Shown here one piece after another: positions 1 through 10,247 of a stretch of DNA of 64,000 nt. The stretch lies in assembly GCA_028683855.1 (NCBI GenBank), contig JAQUHA010000001.1, forward strand, positions 124,001 to 188,000, in the 5' to 3' direction. Origin of the DNA: Desulfuromonadaceae bacterium (GTDB lineage Bacteria > Desulfobacterota > Desulfuromonadia > Geobacterales > Pseudopelobacteraceae). Each line of letters opens with the position of its first letter. Position 1 is the stretch's first letter. The notes beneath the pieces are model-generated. The model saw only the letters and a program-made list of their open reading frames with translations, had not been told where the DNA came from and made no database searches. A program made the translations under genes and the position numbers.

Positions 1-1360
1 TATCCATTTGTCCTTCGGCAATTTCCCTGTCAAGATTTTCGGCTTTCAGAATCAGCAGCTGATGCCGTTCACCAAGCTGCAGGGCTTCACGTCCATGTCG
101 GTCCAGCCGTTCACGAAGTGCAGCCAGCCGCTTCTCCGCATTTTCAGAGCGGCTTCTGAACTTCGCCGTTTCCGCCAGTGCTGTAAACAGATCTCTTCGG
201 CGGCTTTCCAGATCTGAATTTAACCGCTCTTCTGCCAGCTGATGCTCAGATAACTGATGCTCTGCCTCTTCAAGTTCTTTCTGTATTTCTGCGGCATCAA
301 CCGAGCCTGTATCCCGCCGCAGCTCAAGAAGCGCTCTCTTATCACTGCACTCTTTAAGCATAATCTCAAGCTCTTTTGACTCTGCAGAAAGCTTGACTAG
401 ACGCCCATTCAGCCCCTCCAGCTCTTTGCGTTGAAATTCCAGCCCGTTAGTAGTCGTACTGAACTCACTTTTAAGGCGATAAATCTCCTCCTGCGCAACG
501 GTAAGCCGCTTTTCAGCTTCCAGCAGCGTTACACGAGCCTCTTCCGCCTGAGTCTCCCCAACTGCGGATGCGGTAAAAACCTCACGGATCCGGTTGTTAA
601 GCAGTTCAAGCTCTTTCTCAGCAATATTCCGCTGCCGCTGAGTCTCACAATATTCGCTTGCTGTAAAGAGAAGTTCAATCTCGCGCAGCTCATCCCGATA
701 CTCTCTGAACTTTTCAGCTTTCTTCGCCTGACGCTGTAATGAAGCAAGTTGACGCCTTATCTCTCCAAGTACATCAGCCAGACGGGCGAGGTTCTGGCGC
801 GTCCCCTCGATCTTTTTAAGTGCAAGCTGTTTGCGTGACTTAAACTTTGTAACCCCGGCTGCCTCCTCAATCAGAAACCGCCGCTCTTCCGGTCTCGAAT
901 GGAGAATCTGCCCGATTTTACCCTGTTCAATAATTGAATAGGCACGGGTGCCGACACCTGTATCCATAAAAAGTTCGGTAATATCAAGAAGTCGGCATGG
1001 GGTTTTGTTGATAAGATAGTCACTTTCGCCATCGCGGTAGAGTCGGCGGGTAAGCTGTATTTCGGCATAGTCCAGATATTTGGCAGGTGCGCGACCATCC
1101 TCGGTGGAGAAAATCAGCGATACCTCTGCAACGCTTAGAGGTTTACGACTCTCGCTCCCCACAAAAATAACATCTTCCATAGCCTTGCCGCGCAGGTTTT
1201 TGGCAGACTGCTCCCCCATGCACCAGCGGATGGCATCAACAATATTGGATTTGCCGCAGCCGTTAGGACCAACAACGCCTGTAACATCCTGCTGGAAATC
1301 CAGCACAACCTTATCAGCGAATGATTTAAAGCCTGATATTTCGAGTCGTTTGATTTTCAT
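1..1360 (-). CDS. smc: Chromosome segregation protein SMC, N-terminal part (3' end of gene lies outside window)
   Basis: Absent from the ORF track because it runs off the window edge. Reverse-strand translation from ATG at 1360 gives MKIKRLEISGFKSFADKVVLDFQQDVTGVVGPNGCGKSNIVDAIRWCMGEQSAKNLRG..., the SMC Walker A head, followed by coiled coil. Confidence 0.95.
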   Translation of the reverse strand, partial: MKIKRLEISGFKSFADKVVLDFQQDVTGVVGPNGCGKSNIVDAIRWCMGEQSAKNLRGKAMEDVIFVGSESRKPLSVAEVSLIFSTEDGRAPAKYLDYAEIQLTRRLYRDGESDYLINKTPCRLLDITELFMDTGVGTRAYSIIEQGKIGQILHSRPEERRFLIEEAAGVTKFKSRKQLALKKIEGTRQNLARLADVLGEIRRQLASLQRQAKKAEKFREYRDELREIELLFTASEYCETQRQRNIAEKELELLNNRIREVFTASAVGETQAEEARVTLLEAEKRLTVAQEEIYRLKSEFSTTTNGLEFQRKELEGLNGRLVKLSAESKELEIMLKECSDKRALLELRRDTGSVDAAEIQKELEEAEHQLSEHQLAEERLNSDLESRRRDLFTALAETAKFRSRSENAEKRLAALRERLDRHGREALQLGERHQLLILKAENLDREIAEGQMD

Positions 1361-1566
1361 AGTCTCATCATGTGCCTCAATGTTGTATTCACGGACTGAT
1401 TTATCACTATAGTTTACCGCTGAATATACTTCAAGATTGTCCTTTCCTTGCCGGATTATTTTTTGAACAGATCTGATAAACGGTTATGCAAAAAGACACT
1501 ATTACGTATTTTGTATACAATAAGAAGAGCTTGCAACTGTAAATTTATCAAGATATATAAGTTAGA

Positions 1567-2256
1567 ATGAATAAACTGAGGATAATTATAGTTGAGGATG
1601 AGGAGGATCTACTGAATGTTCTGGTAGAGATCCTTTTGCGTCTTGGGCTTGACGTGCGTGGAGTTTCTGATGGAACATCACTTGATCTGGCACTTGCCGA
1701 CTATCCGGCTGACATTGTAGTTCTCGATCTCAACCTGCCGGGTGAGGATGGAGTAGATATTGCCCTCCGTCTACGGCAGAAACACCATTGCGGCATTATA
1801 ATGACCAGCAGTCGTGCCATGGTAAATGAACGGGTAAAAGGTTTTGAAAGCGGAGCCGATCTGTATTTTGTCAAACCGATCAATCCAATTGAACTTCATG
1901 CCGCACTTCTTAACCTTGGTCGCCGACTCAAGCAAACTGACTCACCTGTAAAAGCACCCTGGTGCTATGAATCATCAGCTTCCGTCTTGCGGACTCCCAA
2001 CGGGGTCAGCATCAATCTGACTGCAAACGAATGTACAGCCATTAAGCTGCTGTTTGCTGCCCCAGGTGAAACTATCAGCACTATATCGCTCCTTTATGCT
2101 TTGGGGTATCCTGATGATCAATACGGCTTACAGCGACTCAAAACCCTGTTTAGCCGCCTCCGCTCAAAAATCCACGATCTTGACCCGGAATCCGAATTAC
2201 CGGTTCGGGCACGCCACTCTCAGGGATACTCTTATTTAGCTGAATCATCACAATAG
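1567..2256 (+). CDS. Response regulator, REC plus OmpR-type winged-helix output domain
   Basis: IIIVEDEEDLLNVLVEIL...DIVVLDLNLPGEDGVDIALRLR...KPINPIELHAAL, then a wHTH-like C-terminus (FSRLRSKIHDL...RARHSQGYSYL). Confidence 0.88.
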   Translation: MNKLRIIIVEDEEDLLNVLVEILLRLGLDVRGVSDGTSLDLALADYPADIVVLDLNLPGEDGVDIALRLRQKHHCGIIMTSSRAMVNERVKGFESGADLYFVKPINPIELHAALLNLGRRLKQTDSPVKAPWCYESSASVLRTPNGVSINLTANECTAIKLLFAAPGETISTISLLYALGYPDDQYGLQRLKTLFSRLRSKIHDLDPESELPVRARHSQGYSYLAESSQ

Positions 2257-2376
2257 CCCACCGAACTTCCACACCCCTTTTTTAGAATTGTAACAAAGTG
2301 TTACCAACTTTTCTCCGGTAAGTCGTGTAGAATACTATCATTTCAATCATGCCGAATACTTACAGGGGGGGCATCT

Positions 2377-3483
2377 ATGTATAACACCGCCAAAATACTG
2401 ATTGTAGATGACAACCAGAATATCCATGACATTCTGGAGAGACTTTTCTCCCGGGGTGAAGATGGTTCGCCTCAATTAATCCTGCATGCCGATAATGGTC
2501 GAGTGGCGCTGGATATTCTCGCTAATAATCCTGACATTGATGTCATTGTTCTTGATCTGGATATGCCGGTTATGGACGGTTTTGAGGCACTGGCACTAAT
2601 CAAAGCCGACCTCCGCTTGCAGACAATTCCTGTCTGTGTTTTCAGCAGCAGCAAGGATGACTCCACCAAAGCCCTGAAACTAGGCGCAGTTGACTATATC
2701 ATTAAGCCTGGCGACTATCAGGAAATCAGAATACGTGTCCTGAACCTTATTGAGAGCAAACGCCGATCCGAAGCAGGTGAATTGGCTAAGACAAATTTTC
2801 TCGCCAATGTCAGCCATGAATTGCGGACACCGATGAACGGCATTCTTGGAATAGCGCAAATGCTAGAGGATACTGATCTGACGGCTGAACAAGCCGAATA
2901 TGTTGATTTGCTTGAACAATCTGCAAACGATATGATGAATATCATCAATAATTGTCTCAACTTTTTGCAAAGCGAAAATCCGCTTCATGCCCTGCCTTCA
3001 GTATCTTTTTCAATTAAAACAGTTTTGCAGGAGTTGTTTGCTTCTCTGGTTAAAGAAGCGGAAATGAACGGGGTGACCATGGAACTGGATATTCAACCGA
3101 GCCTTCCGGAAAATCTTATCGGACTGCCGGATAAGATCCAGCTTATTTTCCGTCACCTGCTAAGCAACGCCATCAAATTTTCCCCGTCAGGAAAGGTAGT
3201 CGTGGCTATCGAGCGGGGGGTGCATGATGATACATCTGTGCAACTTGTCTGTTCGGTAAGCGATACCGGAGTCGGCATCCCAGAGGAAAAGATGACAGCT
3301 GTTTTTGAACCGTTTACCCAGGCTGACAACTCATCAACCCGTAAATTCGGTGGTTTGGGCATAGGAATTTCGATTGCTAACCGCATGGTTCAGATGATGG
3401 GTGGCGCAATTCACCTTGAGAACAATCCAGCCGGTGGGAGCAGGTTCAGCTTTGTTATCAGCTGCGGGGTAGGCAGGGGATAG
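2377..3483 (+). CDS. REC-HisKA-HATPase_c hybrid histidine kinase
   Basis: N-terminal REC (ILIVDDNQNIH...VIVLDLDMPVMDGFEAL), H-box NVSHELRTPMNGILG, ATP-binding DTGVGIPEEKM...GGLGIGISIANRMVQMMGG. Confidence 0.92.
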   Translation: MYNTAKILIVDDNQNIHDILERLFSRGEDGSPQLILHADNGRVALDILANNPDIDVIVLDLDMPVMDGFEALALIKADLRLQTIPVCVFSSSKDDSTKALKLGAVDYIIKPGDYQEIRIRVLNLIESKRRSEAGELAKTNFLANVSHELRTPMNGILGIAQMLEDTDLTAEQAEYVDLLEQSANDMMNIINNCLNFLQSENPLHALPSVSFSIKTVLQELFASLVKEAEMNGVTMELDIQPSLPENLIGLPDKIQLIFRHLLSNAIKFSPSGKVVVAIERGVHDDTSVQLVCSVSDTGVGIPEEKMTAVFEPFTQADNSSTRKFGGLGIGISIANRMVQMMGGAIHLENNPAGGSRFSFVISCGVGRG

Positions 3484-3508
3484 ATCAGCCTCAGCGGAGA
3501 GAAACAAT

Positions 3509-5791
3509 ATGCACTTCAATAACTTCAAATCTTCGTTCAATATACGGATAATCATCCTCATAATGGTTGTTTTCGTGAGCAGCATCTGGGCGCTGACGCA
3601 CTATGGTCGCTATATTCTGAATGAGGATACACAGCGCCTGCTCGCAGAACAACAGCTCCTGACCGTTACAATGGTCGCGGCGAACATTGATGCAAAATTG
3701 CAAACCCGCTTACTAACGCTGGAAAGAATTGCCCAGACAATCTCGCCCCCACTTCTTGTCAATGCGGCCGAAATGCAGGAATTCCTCGAAAAACGTCCTC
3801 ATCTTCAAATTATGTTTAATGCCGGAGTTTTCATTACGGATTCCAATGGAAACGTGATTGCCGATATTCCAGTTTCGGCGAATCGGATCGGCCTAAATAT
3901 AATAAACAGTGATTACATGATCGCTGCCCTCAAGGAGGGGAAATCATCAATTGGACAACAGGAGCTGGGGAAGAATCTGAAGATTCCGGTTTTCTGTCTG
4001 GCTGCGCCAATTTGCAATGCACAGGGCAGGGTGATTGGTGTCATTGTCGGAGTAACCAATCTTGACAAATCTAATTTCCTGGATGATTTTTTGGAAAATA
4101 GCCTCGGCAAAATCGGCGGCTATCTGCTTGTAGCGCCGGCGCAGCGGCAAATTATAACTGCCACCGACAAAAAACGGATTATGGAATCTCTACCCCCCAC
4201 TGGTGCCGACCCTTTTATTGACCGTGCCCTTCAAGGTTTTAAGGGCTCCGCTATTTCAACCACAGCGCAGGGCCTAAAGGCTCTGACCGCTGCTACTGTT
4301 GTCCCCGCCGCTGGTTGCTATGTGGTTGGATTTATTCCCATCAAAGAAGCTTTTGCCCCGATTGATTCCATGCAGTCGCATCTGATGCTGGCTGCATCGC
4401 TCATCACCCTGTTGGCGTTTTTTATGACCTTCTGGCTTCTTAAGATACAGCGGGTCAAGGATACACTCACGGTTCAGTTGGTGGAACGGGCGGAAGAGCT
4501 GCAGAGGAAAAACCACTTTGAACAATTTCGCAACCGGATTCTCGGACTTATCACCGAAGGTGAATCACTCTCGACTGTGCTTGAAGCAATTGTTCTTGGG
4601 GTTGAAGAAGATAATCCAGAGATTCTATGCAGCATTTTGCTGCTCGACAGTGAAGGTAGGTTTTTTGCTAAAGCCATCTCACCCAGTCTGCCTGATTTTT
4701 ACAGCTCCGCGATTGAGGGGCTTGAAATCGGAATGGGCGTAGGTCCCTGCGGGACGGCTGCCTTCACCGGTCAGAGAGTCATAGTTGACGACATAACTAC
4801 ACATCAGTATTGCCTGCAATTCCAAGGGCTTGCGGCTCGTGCAGGATTAGGATCCTGCTGGTCGCAGCCCATTATTTCGTCCTCCAGGCAGGTTCTTGGT
4901 GCATTTGGCATCTATCACCGGGAAGCGTGTGAACCTACAGAAAGCGAAATAGCCAGTATTGAACAGATCGCCACTCTAGCCAGTATCGCAATCGATAAAT
5001 TTACTACATCTAAAGCGCTGCAGGAGAGCGACGAGTTGCTTACGCAGTTTATGCTGCACTCGCCTATTCACGCTTATGTCCAGTCGGTCACGCCCACCGA
5101 AAGCCGTACAATCAAGTGCAGCGACAGTTTCCAGGATATGCTCGGAATGGAGAGTGAGGAAATGATCGGCAAGACTATGGACGAACTGTTTCCAGCCGAC
5201 TTAGCCGCGAAGATTAACTCTGATAACTGGGCTGTCATAACCGGTGGAAAAGCAGTAGTGCTGGATGAGGAACTTAACGACCGCTACTATACTACTTTCA
5301 AGTTTCCGATTATTCAGGGGGACAGGACGCTGCTGGCCGGTTACACGATTGAAATAACTGAGCGTGTACAGGCGGAAGAGATGATGCAGCGGTTTAATGA
5401 AGAGTTGCAACAGAAGGTGTCAGAACAGACAAGGAGTTTGAAGGAGAGCCTTTACCGTATCGATCAGTTATCCGAGCAGAGTCATACTATGATTTGGGAG
5501 GTCGACGCCCAGGGGCTTTACACTTACGTTAACCTTATGTCTGAGCGTGTTTTCGGCTATCGCCCAGAGGAAATGGTTGGGAAAATGCACTGGTACGATG
5601 TTTTTCCTGAATCAGAGCGGGAGTCGATCAAAAATCTTATTGCACCTGTATTTGAAAGCAGGGTTCAAATCCTTAATATTGAAAACCAGACTACTACTAA
5701 AGATGGACGCAATATTTGGTGGTTAACCAACGGCATCCCCATTCTAAATGAAGATGGAAGTCTAAAGGGGTTATCGTGGCAGCGATACTGA
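3509..5791 (+). pseudogene. Sensor part of a histidine kinase (dCache-like, GAF and PAS regions), split from its kinase domain by an apparent frameshift
   Basis: TM-flanked extracytoplasmic region, GAF-like region (LVLGVEEDNPEILCSILLLDSEG...), two PAS-like regions. ORF ends ...EDGSLKGLSWQRY*. The alternate frame continues [42 protein letters not shown]. Confidence 0.8.
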
Positions 5792-5840
5792 TATTACCGA
5801 GAGTAAAAAACTTAGAGAACAGCTGATTCAATCCCAAAAA

Positions 5841-6962
5841 ATGGAAGCTGTCGGGCAGCTTGCCGGTGGTCTTGCCCATGATTTTAATAACGTACTCAGC
5901 ATTATCAACGGCTATTGCTGTTTGTTGCAGATGGAGTTGTATCAGGATAAGAGCCTGAAAGAATATCTGGAGAAAATTATGGCAGCATCCGGGAGGGCGG
6001 GCGAGTTGACCCACAGTATGCTGGCCTTCAGCCGTACGCAAGTCATGAATCCGAAAAAATGTGACCTGAACGAGATCGTTTCCAGAACAGGAGCTTTTGT
6101 AGAAAAAATTATCGGGGAGAACATTCTTTTTAAAACAGTAATCAACGCATCTAATCTGCCGGTTTATGTTGATGGTGGACAGGTTGAGCAGATTATTATC
6201 AATCTGGCTAACAACGCACGGGATGCAATGCCGCACGGGGGTGAAGTGCAAATTGAGACAGATTGCATAACCTTTGATGATTCATTCATTTCACTTAATG
6301 GATTTGGAAAACCGGGAAGATATGCCGTTATCTCTTTATCAGATACCGGAATAGGGATGGATGAGGCAACCAGAAAGAGGATTTTTGAACCGTTCTTTAC
6401 CACAAAGGATGTTGACAAGGGTACCGGACTCGGCTTGGCAATGGTGTACGGCATCGTAAAACAGCACAATGGATTTGTAGATGTCTCCAGTGAACCGGGT
6501 CAGGGAGCCTGCTTCAAAATATACCTGCCGATTGACGAAGAGAGAAGTACGGATCTTGACGTGAACATTCAGACCAGTCTGGCGTTTTCTGGCGGAACGG
6601 AGACTATCCTGATTGCCGAAGATAATCCTGCTTTACGGGAATTTCTGCGTAATATTCTGACTAAGCTGGGTTATCAAGTTATCTGTGCAGTCGACGGTCA
6701 GGATGCTGTTGAGAAGTTCAGCGAAAATGCTGACCGCATTCAGCTTATTATTATGGATATGGTCATGCCGAAAAAAAGTGGTAAAGTTGCTTATGATGAA
6801 ATTAAACAGATCAATCCAAACGCCAGGGCGCTCTTCAGCAGCGGCTATAGTGCCAATATTGTTCAACAGCAGGGTGAACTTGGTGAATATGCCGAGTTTA
6901 TATCTAAACCGGTACAACCGGCGGAATTGATGAAAAAGGTGAGGGAAATGCTGGATGGTTGA
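5841..6962 (+). CDS. HisKA-HATPase_c-REC portion of the same kinase (3' fragment after frameshift)
   Basis: [26 protein letters not shown] (H-box), [39 protein letters not shown], C-terminal REC [14 protein letters not shown]...[13 protein letters not shown]. Confidence 0.88.
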   Translation: [373 protein letters not shown]

Positions 6963-7056
6963 AGAGAGTTGTTAAGCTTATCTCTGCTAACGATACCGGC
7001 TGCTTGTATGGCATATAACTGTAACTAATGTTGCGTAATGTTAAAAGGAGAACTCA

Positions 7057-7296
7057 ATGAAGAACGCACAGAATCTTACAGAAATGGGCTTCACCGAAGA
7101 TAAGCATCCTGCAGGTACTCATATGTGTTTGATCTATTCCAGTGAAAAAGAGCGACGAAGAGTCATCGAGAGGTTCCTGCGGAGCGGCATACTCGGCAGA
7201 GAAAAGGTTTCATATTTTGCCGATGTAATGACTCCGGAGGAGGTTTGTGACTGGCTGTACGATATGGATATAGATATCCCGCTTGCATCCGGTTAA
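7057..7296 (+). pseudogene. Truncated MEDS-like (DcmR-type sensory) domain ORF
   Basis: 79 aa: GTHMCLIYSSEKERRRVIERFLRSGILGREKVSYFADVMTPEEV resembles the start of MEDS domains; stops early with no continuation recognised in the other frames. Confidence 0.5.
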
Positions 7297-7482
7297 AGAG
7301 GAATTTATAAGTTGAGGATGTTTTTTAAAAATCTATGATTTCTTTATTACATCCTCACACTTCCTACTTCTTTAATATACCATCCAAATTTACATACGCA
7401 ACTGCAATTAAAAATTAAAGATTCACATAGCCTATTTCAAAATATCCTGCTGGATCAAAAGGCAGTTTGGTTCTGCCCGTGG

Positions 7483-8544
7483 TTAAGCCGGAGTCAGATA
7501 CTGCTCGAACTGTTTTTTGTCTACAGCGCAACGGTACGCCTCTTCCGGATTGACTTTCTTGGTTTTAAGCAGATCGAGCAGATGCTGATCCATCAGCTGC
7601 ATTCCATCTTTCTTTGCTGTCTGCATGATGGAGGGGATCTGGAAGGTTTTCCCCTCACGGATTAGATTTCCTATCGCCGGTGTGCCGAGCATTATTTCAA
7701 GTGCGGCGACGCGCCCCTTGCCGTCGGCTGTTTTTAAGAGCTGTTGGCAGACGACCCCTTTTAATGATTCCGAAAGCATGGCGCGAACCTGCTCCTGCTG
7801 ATCAGTCGGGAAGACGTCTATAATACGATCAACCGTTTTTGCGGCGGTACTTGTGTGCAGTGTTCCGAAGACAAGATGTCCGGTTTCAGCTGCGCTCATG
7901 GCGAGTTGTATGGTTATCAGGTCGCGCATCTCTCCGACAAGAATTACATCGGGATCTTCACGGAGTGCTGCTTTTAGGGCTGATGCGAAACTTTCGGTAT
8001 GTTCGCCTATCTGACGCTGGTTCAGTAGTGATTGTTTGTTTTCGTGAATAAACTCCAGAGGGTCCTCAAATGTAAGAATATGCTCTTTACGGGTTGAATT
8101 TATAAGATCAATCATACCTGCAAGAGTTGTTGATTTTCCCGAACCGGTCGGACCTGTTACAAGTACCAGCCCCTTTTTAAAGGCGGTCATTCTGCGGACA
8201 CCTTCGGGAAGTCCGAGGTCGTCGGCTGAAAGTATCTTGGTTGGAATTATCCTGAATACTGCTGCGATGCCGCGATACTGCATAAGAATATTTCCCCTGA
8301 AACGGGCAACGCCTGGAACTTCGTAGGCAAAATCGAGGTCTTTGGTTTCATTGAAGTGCGCCTTCTGTTTTTCGCTCAGAATTTCAAACAGAATCGCTTT
8401 AAGTTCATCATGTCCGAGAGGTTTGTAATTCAGGCGTACCATTTCGCCCCTGAGGCGGAAGATGGGGGGATTGCCGGTTGAAAGGTGCAGGTCTGAAGCA
8501 CCCTGTTCCTTGAGCATATTAAAAAGTGCATCTATGCGTGCCAT
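7483..8544 (-). CDS. pilT: Twitching motility ATPase PilT
   Basis: GLVLVTGPTGSGKSTTLAGMIDLIN, ALREDPDVILVGEMRDLITIQLAMSAAETGHLVFGTLHTSTAAKTVDRIIDVFP. Confidence 0.96.
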   Translation of the reverse strand: MARIDALFNMLKEQGASDLHLSTGNPPIFRLRGEMVRLNYKPLGHDELKAILFEILSEKQKAHFNETKDLDFAYEVPGVARFRGNILMQYRGIAAVFRIIPTKILSADDLGLPEGVRRMTAFKKGLVLVTGPTGSGKSTTLAGMIDLINSTRKEHILTFEDPLEFIHENKQSLLNQRQIGEHTESFASALKAALREDPDVILVGEMRDLITIQLAMSAAETGHLVFGTLHTSTAAKTVDRIIDVFPTDQQEQVRAMLSESLKGVVCQQLLKTADGKGRVAALEIMLGTPAIGNLIREGKTFQIPSIMQTAKKDGMQLMDQHLLDLLKTKKVNPEEAYRCAVDKKQFEQYLTPA

Positions 8545-8559
8545 GAAATTTCTCCTCTC

Positions 8560-10212
8560 TTAGAGAACTACTGAAGCTATATATTCTTCGGGTGAGACTT
8601 CACCCGACATGAGTAGGCGAAGTCCTTCATCTTCAAGTCCGCGATAATTCATCAATCTGAGGTAATTTTCAATCGCGGAGACATCACTTGACTGCTCAAA
8701 GATCCGGATAAATTCATCATTAAAGATAATAATGTCGGTTAAATATTTTCTGGAGCTGAATCCGCTGTGGCTGCAGACCGGACATCCGGTTGTCCGGTAG
8801 AACTGCTTCGGCTGCTCTTTAAGGTTCATTGCGGCAAGCTCTTCGGCCGGCGGGGTATAGTCGGTGCGGCAGTCAGAGCAGAGCAGTTGCATCCCTTTGA
8901 AAGAGATAAGCCCGTTTACAAAGAACGGCAGAAAATAGTTCTTCTGCTGGTATAGAAGCAGGTGGCGCAGAGCATTCTGTGTTCCACGTATTTCCAGTCC
9001 GGCAAGGACAAGTTTGCCGCGCATGGCTGCTCTGCAGGCAGCTGTGAACGGCATACCTTCGGTTGCATCCTCAACTACGAGGATGTCGGGAGAGTGGTCA
9101 AGCGCTCTCATTATGGTTGCCGCGCGTTCAGTTTCGTTGCGTGGCAGAACTATGCGTGGAAACTGGCGGGTGGTTTTTCCCGGCCCTTCGCCGAGAATTA
9201 TCACGTTTTTATCGGTTGTATCAATCTCGCCCAGCATCAGGTCGATAAAACGGTCACGCTCCTGTGTATTCCTTGAGTTAAAGAAGGTAATCCCCTGCTT
9301 TTTGCGAGAAAGTTCAATGAAATCGGTTTCCTGTGCCGGAGGGAGGTGCAGGTCTGAGAGGCGTGCAGGCACGCTTGCTGCGACAAACGGGCGGATGGTG
9401 ATGTATTCCCCTCCGTAACCGGACATTCCGTTAATCTGGAAGGTAGTCGGATTAGAGCGGTAGTTGAATGTCAGCAGTCCGTTGAAATCCGGTTTTGGTG
9501 AAACGTGGCTGCCGGTACTTTTCCGTATTTTCATAGTGAGATCGGGGTAGTAGGTTGAAGCTAATGTGCCGACCGGGCGGGATATTCCACCGCGTCTGCC
9601 GCTTATAACTACCGTTTCACCCATTGGTTGAAGCGAGGTTGATGAGAGTCGGTTCTGAAGCATAAAAACAAGCAGATATTCAAGAAATTTCCCCCCGCTC
9701 AGGTCGCTGTTAACAGCATCCAGAACCTTGTCTGAAAATGCTCCGGAGTCAAAACCGAGTCTTTCACGCCCGCTGTCGCCGTAGCAAATCTGAATCATTT
9801 CACGGATCTCACGGATTAATGCGACCGAAATATTCACCTGGCAGCCGCTATGTTCTTCTACTGTTTTTATTGCAGATTTGTTGAGGGGGTCTGATATAGC
9901 GATGTTCAGCTCATTGCCGGCTTTTATAAGCGGAATAAGGTTGAATTTTCTGGCTATTGCCGCCGGTACTAGCTCCACCGCTTCCGGGTCGATCATATCA
10001 GCTTTGAGCCGGATGTAAGGGATATCAAGCTGATTTGACAGCGCCCAGTCAATATCTTCCTGTGTTACGATTCCCAGACTTATGAGGGCTTCTCCGAAGC
10101 GGACGCCGTTTTTTTCCTGAAGTTCGAGAGCCGCGCTTATATCGGCCTCGGTTATTATGTTGCATTTAGAGAGGATAGTGCCCAGTGACTCTTTTTTTGC
10201 CTCTTCTGTCAT
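8560..10212 (-). CDS. MshEN-domain GspE/PilB-like protein with degenerate ATPase motifs
   Basis: N-terminal MshEN-type repeats (LGTILSKCNIITEADISAAL / FGEALISLGIVTQEDIDWAL), ATPase-like fold region and C-terminal zinc cysteines (CSDC...CPVC), but no P-loop. Confidence 0.8.
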   Translation of the reverse strand: MTEEAKKESLGTILSKCNIITEADISAALELQEKNGVRFGEALISLGIVTQEDIDWALSNQLDIPYIRLKADMIDPEAVELVPAAIARKFNLIPLIKAGNELNIAISDPLNKSAIKTVEEHSGCQVNISVALIREIREMIQICYGDSGRERLGFDSGAFSDKVLDAVNSDLSGGKFLEYLLVFMLQNRLSSTSLQPMGETVVISGRRGGISRPVGTLASTYYPDLTMKIRKSTGSHVSPKPDFNGLLTFNYRSNPTTFQINGMSGYGGEYITIRPFVAASVPARLSDLHLPPAQETDFIELSRKKQGITFFNSRNTQERDRFIDLMLGEIDTTDKNVIILGEGPGKTTRQFPRIVLPRNETERAATIMRALDHSPDILVVEDATEGMPFTAACRAAMRGKLVLAGLEIRGTQNALRHLLLYQQKNYFLPFFVNGLISFKGMQLLCSDCRTDYTPPAEELAAMNLKEQPKQFYRTTGCPVCSHSGFSSRKYLTDIIIFNDEFIRIFEQSSDVSAIENYLRLMNYRGLEDEGLRLLMSGEVSPEEYIASVVL

Positions 10213-10247
10213 AATGACCCTCCATTCTTAATGCTGATAGATGAAAT

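Noticed and set aside
5697-6251. 184-aa minus-strand ORF
   Set aside because: Antisense to the kinase coding sequence; composition and lack of motifs indicate a shadow ORF.
9160-9200. GEGPGKTTRQ in the degenerate GspE-like protein looks like a P-loop
   Set aside because: It falls after the position where the Walker A should be, where PilB-type proteins have the TIEDPVE strand, and lacks GxxGxGK[ST] spacing.
9014-9418. Track ORFs on the + strand opposite 8560-10212 and many other antisense ORFs
   Set aside because: Low-complexity, Arg/Ser-rich translations with no family motifs, fully antisense to convincing CDSs.
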